Part shown: one piece after another, positions 17,004 through 25,827 of the stretch
How positions within the stretch are numbered: the stretch's first letter is position 1
Layout of the letters: every line of letters begins with the position of its first letter
NCBI GenBank assembly: GCA_963846915.1
Contig: CAWJXV010000004.1
Coordinates: forward strand, 620,001 to 684,000
DNA: 64,000 bases
DNA from: PALSA-612 sp963846915
Lineage (GTDB): Bacteria; Actinomycetota; Thermoleophilia; Gaiellales; Gaiellaceae
Direction of reading: 5' to 3'
Notes under the pieces: generated by a model
Databases searched by the model: none
What the model was told of the DNA's origin: nothing
What the model saw: the letters and a program-made list of their open reading frames with translations, nothing else
Translations under genes and position numbers: made by a program

Positions 17004-17032
17004 TTGACAACGCACTCCACCCAAGCTACTCT
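17004..17032 (+). promoter_or_regulatory. Sigma70-type promoter for the M23 peptidase gene
   Basis: A perfect -35 box TTGACA (17004-17009), 17-base spacer and -10 box TACTCT (17027-17032) predict a start near 17039. That leaves a leader of about 37 bases with AAGGAG at 17062-17067 before the ATG at 17076. It is the best housekeeping-type promoter in the window. Confidence 0.75.
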
Positions 17033-17075
17033 CGGGATCGGCTGTTGTCAAAACTGCGAACAAGGAGATCGTGAG

Positions 17076-18590
17076 ATGCGCCGTGTCGTCTTGCTGGCTC
17101 TGTTCCTCGCCGGCGGCCTGCCGGCTACCGCTCAGGCGTGGACGTGGCCCGTGGACGGAGCCGTGCTGCGTCCGTTCGTCTTCGGAAGCGATCCGTACGC
17201 GGCCGGACAGCATCGCGGCATCGACGTCGCGGGGGATCTGGGGACGAACGTCGAGGCCCCGGCGTCAGGGCTGGTCTCGTTCGCGGGCACCGTCCCGAAG
17301 GGCGGCAGGACGCTTTCGATCGTGACCGCGGACGGGTACACGGTGTCGTTGCAGCACCTCGGGACGATCGGCGTGCGGAAGGGGGACACTGTGTCCGAAG
17401 GCGCCTCGGTGGCCACTGTGGGTACGAGCGGGGACCCCGAGGCCGCCGCGCCGTACGTGCACCTCGGGATCCGGACCACCGCTGACGAGCAGGGCTACGT
17501 CGATCCGCTGGCCTTGCTGCCGACACGAGCTACGCCTGATCCAGCCGGGCCGCCGGCTACCGCACCGGCTCCGGTGCAGCCCGCCGCGGCGGCGCCGACT
17601 CCGGAGGCGACGAATCCGCAGCCGCACGCGCCTCCCACCGTCGCCGCTCCTGCTCGGCCGGTGCAGCCGGAGCCGCGCACGGCGGCGGCGGATCCCTCCA
17701 GCGCGCCTGCGCCGATAGCGGCACCGGCAGCTCCGGGACTAGCCGCCGCGAGCCCGGCGCCCGCTCCGGCGTCTGTCGTCACCCAGTCCTCGGAGGTCGG
17801 CGACGCAGCGTTCGAGCCGGCTGTCCCGGTGGGGCGGACGCGTTCGTCGGGGCGTTCGTCGGCGGCGAGGCCCGAGGCATCCGCACCTGCGAAGACTGCG
17901 AGGCGGGCGGCTGTCCAACCGCCCGGCCTGCGTCCATCTTCGTCTCGGCTGGGCGCCGCGCAGCCGGCGGCACGGCCCGAGCGGGGGGCGGTGCCGCGCC
18001 AGCTCCTCACCTCGGCGCCCGAAGCCGTGGTCACGGGAACGCGACGCGGGACGACCCTCCCACTGCCGACGCCTAGCACAGACGTCACGCGGGCACCGCG
18101 CGCGGAGCCTATTCGTACGCCGGCGCCAATCTCGAGGTCGCCGTTCACCGTTGGCCGGGGTATCGGCGCAGGCGCTCTCGCCCTTGGGGTGGTCGTCCTG
18201 CTCGGCTGGTGTCGGAGACGCCCAGACGCGGGCATGCGCGCGACTGTCGCGCCTCAGCTGCCGCCTATGATCAGCAGCAATGCGGTACTACGTGACGACG
18301 CCGATCTACTACGTGAACGACGTGCCTCACATCGGGCACGCGTACACGACGATCGCGGCCGACATCGTCGTTCGGAGCCACAAGCAGCGCGGGGACGAGA
18401 CGTTCTTTCTGACCGGCGTCGACGAGCACGGCACGAAGGTTCGCCAGGTTGCCGAGAAGGACGGCGTCTCACCGCAGGAGTACGTCGACCGCATCTCGGT
18501 TGCGTGGCGCGAACTGCCCGGAAGAATCGACGCCGAGCCGGACTTCTTCATCCGTACGTCGGATCCGGCGCACGCGGAGTTCGTTCGTGA
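17076..18590 (+). CDS. M23-family peptidoglycan peptidase with Pro/Ala-rich region (3' end uncertain)
   Basis: A signal peptide (MRRVVLLALFLAGGLPATAQA) precedes an M23/LytM-type domain: the zinc motif HRGIDVAGDLG, VSFAGTVPKGGRTLSIVTADG, LQHLG and PYVHLGIR. This is typical of DD-endopeptidases or their inactive regulators. A Pro/Ala/Thr-rich stretch of about 200 residues and a membrane segment (GIGAGALALGVVVLLGWC) then basic residues follow. The frame continues 311 bases into metG as Arg-rich nonsense, which is implausible. A stop at 18268-18270 in the next frame, 9 bases before metG, suggests a +1 insertion near the 3' end and a real product of about 395 residues. The start is fixed by AAGGAG 8 bases upstream. 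Confidence 0.7.
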   Translation: MRRVVLLALFLAGGLPATAQAWTWPVDGAVLRPFVFGSDPYAAGQHRGIDVAGDLGTNVEAPASGLVSFAGTVPKGGRTLSIVTADGYTVSLQHLGTIGVRKGDTVSEGASVATVGTSGDPEAAAPYVHLGIRTTADEQGYVDPLALLPTRATPDPAGPPATAPAPVQPAAAAPTPEATNPQPHAPPTVAAPARPVQPEPRTAAADPSSAPAPIAAPAAPGLAAASPAPAPASVVTQSSEVGDAAFEPAVPVGRTRSSGRSSAARPEASAPAKTARRAAVQPPGLRPSSSRLGAAQPAARPERGAVPRQLLTSAPEAVVTGTRRGTTLPLPTPSTDVTRAPRAEPIRTPAPISRSPFTVGRGIGAGALALGVVVLLGWCRRRPDAGMRATVAPQLPPMISSNAVLRDDADLLRERRASHRARVHDDRGRHRRSEPQAARGRDVLSDRRRRARHEGSPGCREGRRLTAGVRRPHLGCVARTARKNRRRAGLLHPYVGSGARGVRS

Positions 18591-19800
18591 CTTCCTTCAA
18601 CGCATCTACGACAACGGCGATGTGTACGAAGACGTCTACGCCGGTCTCTACTGCGTCGGCTGCGAGGCTTTCAAGCTCGAGTCGGAGCTCGTCGACGGCC
18701 GCTGCCCGGACCATCCGCATCGGGAGCTCGAGTACCTCGAGGAGAAGAACTACTTCTTCCGGCTCTCCGCGTACCAGGACAGGTTGCTGCGCCTGTACGA
18801 CGAGCGGCCGGACCTGGTGCTCCCGAGCTTTCGCTTCAACGAGGCCCGGAGCTTCATCGCCGGCGGGCTCCAGGACTTCTCCATCAGCCGCGCGGGGGAG
18901 ACCTGGGGCATCCCGCTGCCATGGGACGCGAGCCAGGTCTCCTACGTCTGGGCAGACGCGCTCGTCAATTATCTGAGCGCGCTCACGTACGCGCAACCGG
19001 GGAAAGATCTCCGTGCCGCGTTCTGGCCGGAGGTCCGGCACCTGATGGCCAAGGACATCCTCCGGTTTCATTGCGTGTACTGGCCGGCGATGCTGCTGTC
19101 GGCAGGCTACGAAGTGCCGAAGCAGATCTTCGTGCACGGATACCTGATGCTCGAGGGCCACGGGATGTCGAAGTCGCTCGGCAACGTGATCAGCCCGGAC
19201 CAGATCACCGAGATCTACGGTGTCGACACGCTCCGTTTCTGGGCGATGCGCTCGGTCTCGTTCGGCCACGACGGGTCGGTCTCGATGGACAGTGTCCACG
19301 AGCGGTACGAGCGCGAGCTCGGCAACGAGCTCGGCAACCTGCTCTCGAGGACGACGGCGATGATCGCCCGCTATCGCGACGGCGTCCTCACGTCGGCGGA
19401 CGGCTCCGAGGCGATTCGCCGTGCGCTCGAAACGCTCGGTCGGGACGTGGCGGAGCGGGTCGACGCCTGGGACCTGACCGGCGCGCTCGAGTCGATCTGG
19501 ATGGTCGTCCGCAGGCTGAATGCGTACGTCGAAGAGACGAAGCCGTGGGATCTCGCCAAGGACGAGGCGCGCGCGGCCGAGCTCGACCGAGTGCTATTCG
19601 ACCTCGCCGACGGCCTCCGGTGCCTCGCCGTGGCGCTTGCCGCGTACGTTCCCCGGACGTCGGCGGCGATCCTCGAGGCTCTCGGACAGCCGCAAGACGT
19701 CGGCTGGGAGAACGTCGCTCCCGGGAAGGCCGCCGCCGCATCCGGTATCGAGGCCGCGCCGCCGCTCTTCCCGCGGGTCGACGCGCCCGCCGCCGCGTGA
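18280..19800 (+). CDS. metG: Methionyl-tRNA synthetase
   Basis: Class I aminoacyl-tRNA synthetase of 506 residues that charges tRNA-Met. It shows YYVTTPIYYVNDVPHIGHAYTT with the HIGH motif, FLTGVDEHGTKV, the WADALVNYL region and the KMSKS-equivalent GMSKSLGNVISP. The connective domain keeps only one partial Cys set (YCVGCEAFK), consistent with the short actinobacterial/Bacillus-type enzyme. It lacks the C-terminal tRNA-binding extension found in longer forms. A TATGAT box ends 8 bases before the ATG. Its TGA overlaps the tatD GTG. Confidence 0.96.
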   Translation: MRYYVTTPIYYVNDVPHIGHAYTTIAADIVVRSHKQRGDETFFLTGVDEHGTKVRQVAEKDGVSPQEYVDRISVAWRELPGRIDAEPDFFIRTSDPAHAEFVRDFLQRIYDNGDVYEDVYAGLYCVGCEAFKLESELVDGRCPDHPHRELEYLEEKNYFFRLSAYQDRLLRLYDERPDLVLPSFRFNEARSFIAGGLQDFSISRAGETWGIPLPWDASQVSYVWADALVNYLSALTYAQPGKDLRAAFWPEVRHLMAKDILRFHCVYWPAMLLSAGYEVPKQIFVHGYLMLEGHGMSKSLGNVISPDQITEIYGVDTLRFWAMRSVSFGHDGSVSMDSVHERYERELGNELGNLLSRTTAMIARYRDGVLTSADGSEAIRRALETLGRDVAERVDAWDLTGALESIWMVVRRLNAYVEETKPWDLAKDEARAAELDRVLFDLADGLRCLAVALAAYVPRTSAAILEALGQPQDVGWENVAPGKAAAASGIEAAPPLFPRVDAPAAA

Positions 19801-20543
19801 TCGACACGCACGCGCATCTCGACGCGTGCGAGGACCCGGCTCCGGCGCTCCTCGCCCGGGCGCGCGAGGCCGGTGTCAGCCGCGTGGTCGCGGTGGGCTC
19901 GGGAATCGACTCCTGCCGCGCGGCGCTCGCGATCGCCGGGAGCGAGGACGGCGTGGCGTGTGCGCTCGGCATCCATCCGCATCAGGCTGGAACGGAGGAG
20001 GCGGCTCGGCTGGACGAGCTCGCGGAGCTCCTCCGTCAGCCGAAGGTCGTCGCGGTCGGCGAGACCGGGCTCGATTTCTACCGCGACTACGCCCCGCATG
20101 GCGCGCAACACCGGGTGTTCGAGCGGCAGCTCTCGCTCGCCACCGATCTCGGTCTGCCCGTGGTCGTGCACACCCGCGCCGCCGACGACGAGACGGCCGA
20201 TCAGCTCGCGGCGTTCGACGGGACGGTCGTGCTCCACTGCTTTTCGTCGCCCGAGCTGATCGACGTCGCGCTCGAGCGGGATTACTACGTCTCCTTCGCC
20301 GGCAACGTCACCTTCCCGAAGGCGGTCGAATTGCACGCCGCGGCCGCGCGTGTTCCGCCGGACAGGATCCTCTCGGAGACCGATTGTCCGTACCTCGCGC
20401 CCCAACCCATGCGGGGCCGCCCGAACGAACCCGCGTACGTCGTGCACACGGTCACGGCCCTCGCGGCACTGCGCGGCGAGACCGCCGAGACTCTCGCCGC
20501 CCGGATCGACGAGAACGCGAGTCGCGCCTTCGCCTTGCCGTGA
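19797..20543 (+). CDS. tatD: TatD-family metal-dependent deoxyribonuclease
   Basis: TIM-barrel metallohydrolase of 248 residues. Metal ligands are visible in IDTHAHLDA, ALGIHPHQ, VAVGETGLDFYRDYAP, VVVHTRAA, VVLHCFS and ILSETDCPYLAPQP. Family members act as 3'-5' exonucleases or D-aminoacyl-tRNA/DNA-repair hydrolases. The order metG-tatD-rsmA-ispE is widely conserved. The GTG start overlaps the metG stop as GTGA and its own stop overlaps the rsmA start the same way. Confidence 0.93.
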   Translation: MIDTHAHLDACEDPAPALLARAREAGVSRVVAVGSGIDSCRAALAIAGSEDGVACALGIHPHQAGTEEAARLDELAELLRQPKVVAVGETGLDFYRDYAPHGAQHRVFERQLSLATDLGLPVVVHTRAADDETADQLAAFDGTVVLHCFSSPELIDVALERDYYVSFAGNVTFPKAVELHAAAARVPPDRILSETDCPYLAPQPMRGRPNEPAYVVHTVTALAALRGETAETLAARIDENASRAFALP

Positions 20544-21325
20544 CCACCGGACCCGTCAGCGCCAAGCGCGAGCTCGGCCAGCACTTCCTCGTGGACGAGA
20601 ACATCCTCGGCGTCATCGGCCGGCTCGCCGAGCTACGCCCCGACGACGTCGTGCTCGAAATCGGGCCCGGGCTCGGCGTCCTGACGCGTTACCTCGCCGA
20701 CCGCGTCGCGAGGGTCACGGCCGTCGAGATCGACCGCAGCCTCGAACCACGGCTCTCCGAGCGGCTGACGGGCGCCGAGAACATCGCCGTCGTCTACGGC
20801 GACGCGCTGGCGCTCGACCTCGGTGCGCTCGATCCGCCGCCGGGGAAGCTCGTCGCCAACCTTCCCTACAACATCGCCACGCCGCTCGTCGTCGAGAGTC
20901 TGGACGGGCTCCCGAGCATCGAACGCTGGTGCGTGATGGTGCAGCGCGAGGTCGCCGACCGGATCTTCGCCGAGCCCGGTACGAAGGCCTACGGCGCGGT
21001 GTCCGTGCTGGTCCAGCTCGCGACGGAGCGCGCGGGGTTCCATCCCGTCGCCCGAACCGTGTTCAGGCCTCGCCCCAACGTCGACTCGGCCCTCGTCGCC
21101 TTCACGCGGCGGCCGCTCCCGCCCGACTATGCGGCGATCAAGCGCACGGTTCGGGGAGCGTTCGCGCATCGGCGGAAGACCCTGCCGAACTCACTCGACC
21201 TGTCGGGAGTCGCGAGCCGTGAGCGCGCCGTCGCCGCCCTGGCCGGGCTCGGCCTCGGCCCCACGGTGCGGGCCGAGGCGCTCCGTCCCGAGCAGTTCGT
21301 GGAGCTCACGAGGCTCGTCGCGTGA
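20540..21325 (+). CDS. rsmA: 16S rRNA (adenine1518/1519-N6)-dimethyltransferase
   Basis: KsgA-type methyltransferase of 261 residues that dimethylates two adjacent adenines near the 3' end of 16S rRNA during 30S maturation. It has the N-terminal AKRELGQHFLVDENIL, SAM motif VLEIGPGLGVLTRYLA, acidic VTAVEIDRSL, the catalytic NLPYNIATPLV and FRPRPNVDSALV. The GTG start is in a GTGA overlap with tatD, and the gene overlaps ispE by 4 bases, so all four genes are probably co-translated. Confidence 0.95.
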   Translation: MTTGPVSAKRELGQHFLVDENILGVIGRLAELRPDDVVLEIGPGLGVLTRYLADRVARVTAVEIDRSLEPRLSERLTGAENIAVVYGDALALDLGALDPPPGKLVANLPYNIATPLVVESLDGLPSIERWCVMVQREVADRIFAEPGTKAYGAVSVLVQLATERAGFHPVARTVFRPRPNVDSALVAFTRRPLPPDYAAIKRTVRGAFAHRRKTLPNSLDLSGVASRERAVAALAGLGLGPTVRAEALRPEQFVELTRLVA

Positions 21326-22140
21326 CGAGCGCGTCGGCTCCGGCGAAGATCAACCTCGCGCTGGTCGTCGGTCCGCGCCGCGAGGACGGCAAGCACGAGG
21401 TCGCGACGGTGCTTCAGCGGGTCGATCTCGCCGACTCGCTCGTGCTCGAGCCGGCCGACAACCTCCGCGTGACCGGGTTCGCGGAAGACACGATCGTCAC
21501 GGCGGCGCTGCTGCGGCTCGCGCACTCGGCGAAGGTGGCGCCCGCCTGGCACGTCGCGATCGACAAGCGCATCCCGGTCGCAGCAGGGCTCGCCGGCGGG
21601 AGCTCCGATGCCGCGACGGCGCTCAGGCTCGCGAACGGCACGCTGGCAGAACCGCTCCCGCCGGCCCGACTGGCCGAGCTTGCTGCCGCCGTCGGTGCCG
21701 ACGTGCCCTTCTTCCTCGAGCCCGGTCCACAGCTCGGCACCGGCGACGGAGCCCAGCTTCGACCGGTCGCCCTCCCCGACGCGTACCACGTCGTGCTCTT
21801 CCTGCCGGACGGCGTAGGGAAGGAGTCGACCGCCGCCGTCTACGAGGCGTTCGACCGTCGCCGCGGCGAGGCTGACTACGAGGTACGGCGACGCACGCTG
21901 TTCGCCGCGATCGAGGGCGTGGGCGAGCCGCGCGACCTCGCGAAGCTCCCGCGCAACGACCTCGCCTCGTCTCCTCACGCTCCGGAGCTCGAACGGCTCG
22001 GCGCCTTTCGAGCCGACGTGAGCGGCGCCGGGCCTGTCGTCTACGGGCTCTTCGACGACAAGGAGCTCGCCCACGGCGCTGCGACGGCACTTGGGCGCCT
22101 CGGGACGACCTGGATCTGCAGTCCGACGTGGTACGGTTGA
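21322..22140 (+). CDS. ispE: 4-diphosphocytidyl-2-C-methyl-D-erythritol kinase
   Basis: GHMP kinase of 272 residues in the non-mevalonate isoprenoid pathway; it phosphorylates the 2-hydroxyl of CDP-ME. Motifs are APAKINLALVVGPRREDGKHE at the N-terminus, the ATP loop IPVAAGLAGGSSDAATAL, VGADVPFFLEPG and the C-terminal DVSGAGPVVYGLF. It is slightly short (usual 280-300). The GTG start overlaps the rsmA stop. Confidence 0.93.
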   Translation: MTSASAPAKINLALVVGPRREDGKHEVATVLQRVDLADSLVLEPADNLRVTGFAEDTIVTAALLRLAHSAKVAPAWHVAIDKRIPVAAGLAGGSSDAATALRLANGTLAEPLPPARLAELAAAVGADVPFFLEPGPQLGTGDGAQLRPVALPDAYHVVLFLPDGVGKESTAAVYEAFDRRRGEADYEVRRRTLFAAIEGVGEPRDLAKLPRNDLASSPHAPELERLGAFRADVSGAGPVVYGLFDDKELAHGAATALGRLGTTWICSPTWYG

Positions 22141-22146
22141 CCGGCT

Positions 22147-22566
22147 GTGGCGGAGCAGGCCAAACCGGAAACGCCGGTTCAGCCGGCGACAGCGACTCAG
22201 CCGGCGAGTCAGCCGCGGTCCGACCGCGGCTCGCGGCTGTTCATCTGGAACACGAAGACCAAGATCGCCCTCGGCATCGCGGCCGCGGAAGCGCTGATCG
22301 TCTGGATCAAGAGCGACTTCACGACCTGGACGGTCGTGATCATCTCGATCCCGATCATCCTCTTCTACCTCCTCGCCGGGCGCACGCTCGAATCGCGCAC
22401 GTGGAGAGACATCTCGTGGATCGCCGCGACCGCGCAGGCGCTGGCCGTCGTCGGAGTGATCCTGCTCGAGATCCTCCCCGTGCTGACGCTGATCCTGGCG
22501 GGGGTCTTCGCCGCGGTCGTGCTCTTGCTGCTGCTCTCGGACCGCCCCCAACAAGACTCGAAGTAG
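22147..22566 (+). CDS. Small integral membrane protein
   Basis: Protein of 139 residues: a Pro/Ala/Gln-rich N-terminus (PETPVQPATATQPASQP), then about four membrane segments: IALGIAAAEALIVWI, TWTVVIISIPIILFYLLAG, WIAATAQALAVVGVILLEI and LTLILAGVFAAVVLLLLL. No family recognised. It follows ispE by 6 bases and precedes tRNA-Gln; a TACGGT box ends 9 bases before the GTG. Confidence 0.7.
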   Translation: MAEQAKPETPVQPATATQPASQPRSDRGSRLFIWNTKTKIALGIAAAEALIVWIKSDFTTWTVVIISIPIILFYLLAGRTLESRTWRDISWIAATAQALAVVGVILLEILPVLTLILAGVFAAVVLLLLLSDRPQQDSK

Positions 22567-22572
22567 CCGACC

Positions 22573-22578
22573 TATACT
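22573..22578 (+). promoter_or_regulatory. -10 box (TATACT) for tRNA-Gln
   Basis: TATACT lies 10 bases before the first base of the mature tRNA, as expected for a tRNA promoter; no convincing -35 is visible. Confidence 0.5.
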
Positions 22579-22588
22579 CGGCTTCCGG

Positions 22589-22659
22589 TGGGGCGTAGCC
22601 AAGTGGTAAGGCAGCGGGTTTTGGTCCCGCGATCCCAGGTTCGAATCCTGGCGCCCCAG
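22589..22659 (+). tRNA. tRNA-Gln (anticodon TTG)
   Basis: The acceptor stem TGGGGCG pairs with CGCCCCA, discriminator G. The D arm contains AGTGGTAAGGC. The anticodon stem GCGGG/CCCGC encloses the loop TTTTGGT, giving anticodon TTG. The T arm is CCAGG-TTCGAAT-CCTGG. The CCA end is not encoded. No integrase or direct repeat adjoins it. Confidence 0.97.
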
Positions 22660-22700
22660 CCTCTCGCGGCGGCTCTCACCCGGGATCGACCCTCGACCAG

Positions 22701-24041
22701 ATGAGCTCCAAGGAGACCTCCCTCGCCGCCGTGGTCATGGCCGCGGGCCTCGGCACGCGGATGCGCTCGAAAGTGCCGAAGCACCTGCACCCGCTGCTCG
22801 GTCGCAGGCTGATGGACTGGCCCGTCGAAGCCGCTCGCGTGCTCGACCCGGACCCGTTCGTTCTCGTGCTCTCGCCCGAGACCGCGGAAGCTGCAGGAAC
22901 GATCGACGGCGCGCGGGTCGCGATCCAGCACGAGCCGCGCGGGACGGGAGACGCCGTCGCCTCTGCGCGCGGCGAGCTCGACGGGTTCGAGGGAGACGTG
23001 CTCGTGCTCTCGGGCGACGTGCCGCTGCTCACGCCTGGGCTCCTCGGTGAACTCGTCGCTCACCACCGCCGTGAGTCGGCCGACGTCACAGTCCTCTCGT
23101 TCGAGCCGGTTGATCCCGGCTCGTACGGACGCGTCGTCAGAGACGCCGACGGCTCCCTCAACGCGATCGTGGAGGCCGTCGACGCATCGCCGGACGAGCT
23201 GGAGATCCGCGAGGTGAACAGCTCGATCTACGTCTTCGCGGCACGGGCCCTGTGGTCGGCGCTCGACCGGCTCGATCCCCGCAACGCACAGGGCGAGCTC
23301 TACCTCACCGACTCGGTTCGCCACATCGTCGAGAACGGCGGCAAGGGAGCGGTTCACCTGGCGCCCGACCCGCGCGAAGCGCTCGGCGTCAACACCAGGT
23401 CCGAGCTCGCCGCTGCGGCGGCTCGGCTCCGCGACCGGATCAACGAGGCGCACATGCACGCCGGTGTCGGGATCGTCGATCCCCGGACGACGTGGATCGA
23501 GGCCGGCGTCGAGCTCGCCGAGGACGTCGTCGTGCATCCGTTCACGGTCCTCGCGGGAAGCACGCGTATCGAATCCGGCGCGCAGGTCGGCCCGCATGCT
23601 GTGGTCGTCGACGCCGCGATCGGCCCGGATGCGTCGGTGGGCCCGTTCTGTTACCTTCGGCCCGGCACGGTCGTCGAGGCGAAGGCGAAGGCGGGTACGT
23701 TCGTGGAGATCAAGAATTCGCGCATCGGCGCACGCACGAAGGTGCCGCACCTCTCGTACATCGGTGACGCGGACATCGGCGAGGACACGAACATCGCCGC
23801 AGCCAACGTGACCGCGAACCTCTCGCATCGTCCGGACGGCGGCAAGGGCCGGACGACGATCGGGCGCAACGTCAGGACCGGCGTCGACAATACGTTCGTC
23901 GCCCCGGTCGACGTCGGCGACGAGGCATGGGTCTATCCCGGAACCGTGATCACAGAAGACGTCCCTCCGGCCGCCCTGGCCGGATTCCCGCCACGCCAGG
24001 TGAACAAGGAGAACTATGTCCGCCGAGAGCGCGACGACTGA
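22701..24041 (+). CDS. glmU: Bifunctional UDP-N-acetylglucosamine pyrophosphorylase / glucosamine-1-phosphate acetyltransferase
   Basis: Makes UDP-GlcNAc for peptidoglycan. The N-terminal uridyltransferase half shows VVMAAGLGTRMRSKVPKHLH (nucleotide loop), PRGTGDAVA and LSGDVPLLTP. The C-terminal half is a left-handed beta helix of hexapeptide repeats with VEIKNSRIGARTKVPHLSYIG, ANVTANLSHRPDGGKGRTTIG and TFVAPVDVGDEAWVYPGTVI. At 446 residues it is near normal length (about 450-460). It overlaps prs by 26 bases. Confidence 0.96.
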   Translation: MSSKETSLAAVVMAAGLGTRMRSKVPKHLHPLLGRRLMDWPVEAARVLDPDPFVLVLSPETAEAAGTIDGARVAIQHEPRGTGDAVASARGELDGFEGDVLVLSGDVPLLTPGLLGELVAHHRRESADVTVLSFEPVDPGSYGRVVRDADGSLNAIVEAVDASPDELEIREVNSSIYVFAARALWSALDRLDPRNAQGELYLTDSVRHIVENGGKGAVHLAPDPREALGVNTRSELAAAAARLRDRINEAHMHAGVGIVDPRTTWIEAGVELAEDVVVHPFTVLAGSTRIESGAQVGPHAVVVDAAIGPDASVGPFCYLRPGTVVEAKAKAGTFVEIKNSRIGARTKVPHLSYIGDADIGEDTNIAAANVTANLSHRPDGGKGRTTIGRNVRTGVDNTFVAPVDVGDEAWVYPGTVITEDVPPAALAGFPPRQVNKENYVRRERDD

Positions 24042-25086
24042 GGTCGTCCGGCTGCCGGGCCTGGAGGCCGTCGGGCTTCCGGAGCGCCCCGAGGTGAGCG
24101 CGGGTCATTATCTCGAGCGGGGGCCGTCGAAGCGGCTGATGGTCTTTTCGGGCACCTCGCATCCCGCTCTCGCCTCGGCGATCGCCGAGAAGCTCGGCGT
24201 CGAGCTCGGCGAGATCGTCCTCGAGACGTTCCCGAACGGCGAGACCTATTGCCGCTACTGCGAGTCGATCCGCGGCTCCGATCTCTTCCTCGTCCAGACC
24301 GGCTGTCCGCCGGTCGACCGGAACCTGATGGAGCTCTGCCTGATGATCCAGGCCGCAAAGCTGGCGTCTGCGAAGCGCATCACGGCCGTGATCCCGTGGT
24401 TCCCGTATTCGCGCCAGGACCGGAAGGCGAAGCCGCGCGAGCCGATCTCCGGCCGCTACGTCGCCGACATGCTCCAGCTCGCCGGCGCCGACCGCGTCCT
24501 GACGATGGACCTCCATGCGGGCCAGATCCAGGGGTTCTTCAACATCCCCGTCGATCACATGACGGCTCTGCCGCTGTTCGGCCGTCACTTCCGCGACCTC
24601 GGGCTCGAGGGAGAGGGCATCGTCTCCGTCGCACCGGATGCCGGTCGCGCGAAGCACGCCGTTCGGTTCGCCGAGATGATCGGCGCCGGCTTCGCGGTCA
24701 TGCACAAGATGCGGTCGAGCCCCGATACCGTCGAGATGACCGAGGTCACCGGCCGCGTCCGCGACAAGATCGCGATCATCGGTGACGACGTCTCGACCAC
24801 GGGCAGCACGCTGATCGTCGGCGCGCGGGCCCTGAAAGAGCACGGCGCGACCGAGGTGTGGGCGTTCCTGACGCACGCGCTCTTCTCCCCGGGGGGGCTG
24901 AAGGCGATCGGCGGCTCGGATCTGGCCGGCGTCGTCGTCACGGACACCGTTCCGATCGACCCGACCCACAGGCCCGAGAAGATGACCGTGCTGCCGATCT
25001 CAGGGCTCCTGGCCGAGACGATCATGAACGTCTTCTCCGACGACTCGGTCTCCGCCATCTTCGGCGGCGACACGCAGCTCTTCTGA
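24016..25086 (+). CDS. prs: Ribose-phosphate pyrophosphokinase
   Basis: PRPP synthase of 356 residues. Signatures are LMVFSGTSHPALASAIA, ETFPNGETYCRYCESIRGSD split by the flexible loop, IPWFPYSRQDRKAKPREPISGR region, MDLHAGQIQGFFNIPVDH (divalent-cation site) and the PRPP loop IIGDDVSTTGSTLI. It carries an N-terminal extension of about 35 residues relative to the usual 310-residue enzyme. A later start would remove it, but an RBS-like AAGGAG precedes this ATG. The glmU-prs-L25-pth order is common in Gram-positive bacteria. Confidence 0.95.
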   Translation: MSAESATTEVVRLPGLEAVGLPERPEVSAGHYLERGPSKRLMVFSGTSHPALASAIAEKLGVELGEIVLETFPNGETYCRYCESIRGSDLFLVQTGCPPVDRNLMELCLMIQAAKLASAKRITAVIPWFPYSRQDRKAKPREPISGRYVADMLQLAGADRVLTMDLHAGQIQGFFNIPVDHMTALPLFGRHFRDLGLEGEGIVSVAPDAGRAKHAVRFAEMIGAGFAVMHKMRSSPDTVEMTEVTGRVRDKIAIIGDDVSTTGSTLIVGARALKEHGATEVWAFLTHALFSPGGLKAIGGSDLAGVVVTDTVPIDPTHRPEKMTVLPISGLLAETIMNVFSDDSVSAIFGGDTQLF

Positions 25087-25122
25087 CGGCCGGGCGAGCG
25101 CCCGCCGCTACAATCCGCCGCC

Positions 25123-25824
25123 GTGGCAGGAGAACGCGTCAAGCTGGAAGCACAGGAACGCGAAAGCACGGGCACGAGTGCCTCTGCCCGGCTGCGCCGT
25201 GAGGGCTTCATTCCCGGCGTCCTCTACGGACGCGGCAAGACGCCGCATGCGATCGCGGTGCCCGAACGCGAGCTGCGCAGTGTGCTGACCGGCCCGCACG
25301 GCCGCCACGCGATCCTCGACGTCGTCCTCGCGGGCCAGAAGACTTCGCACGCCTCGATCCTCAAGGACTTCCAGGTCGACCCGATCCGCGGGAAGATCAC
25401 CCACTTCGATCTGCACGAGGTCCGTCTGGACCAGCCGATCACCGCCCAGGTGGCGATCGAGCTCGAGGGCGAGTCGCCCGGCGTCAAGCTTGGCGGCGTC
25501 CTTTCGGCGCTCGTCCGCGAGGTGAGCGTCGAGGCGCTGCCGCTCGAGATGCCGGATCGGATCATCATCGACATCGGCGAGACCGAGATCGGCATGAACC
25601 TGCGGGTCGCCGACCTCGTCGCGCCCGAGGGCGCGAAGATCCTGGACGATCCCGACACCGTGATCGTCAGCGTGGCGGCGCCGCGCGTCGAGGTCGAGGA
25701 GGCTCCGGAAGAGGAGCTGGCCGAAGGCGAAGAGCCCGCCGAGGGCGCGGAGCCCAGTGGCGAGGCGGCGGCCGGAGAATCTGCCGGCGGCGACGAACGC
25801 TCGTCGGATTCCGACGAGGGCTAG
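25123..25824 (+). CDS. rplY: 50S ribosomal protein L25/general stress protein Ctc
   Basis: 5S rRNA-binding protein of 233 residues. The L25 domain (KLEAQERESTGTSASARLRREGFIPGVLYG and HASILKDFQVDPIRGKITHFDLHEV read in order) is followed by the TL5/Ctc C-terminal beta domain (VREVSVEALPLEMPDRIIIDI, MNLRVADL) and an acidic Glu/Ala/Gly-rich tail (EEAPEEELAEGEEPAEGAEP). A TACAAT box ends 8 bases before the GTG, suggesting its own near-leaderless promoter inside the prs-pth cluster. Confidence 0.95.
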   Translation: MAGERVKLEAQERESTGTSASARLRREGFIPGVLYGRGKTPHAIAVPERELRSVLTGPHGRHAILDVVLAGQKTSHASILKDFQVDPIRGKITHFDLHEVRLDQPITAQVAIELEGESPGVKLGGVLSALVREVSVEALPLEMPDRIIIDIGETEIGMNLRVADLVAPEGAKILDDPDTVIVSVAAPRVEVEEAPEEELAEGEEPAEGAEPSGEAAAGESAGGDERSSDSDEG

Positions 25825-25827
25825 TCC

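Noticed and set aside
22589..22700. tRNA-Gln as an integration (att) site
   Set aside because: There is no integrase, no repeat of the tRNA 3' end, and housekeeping genes continue on both sides.
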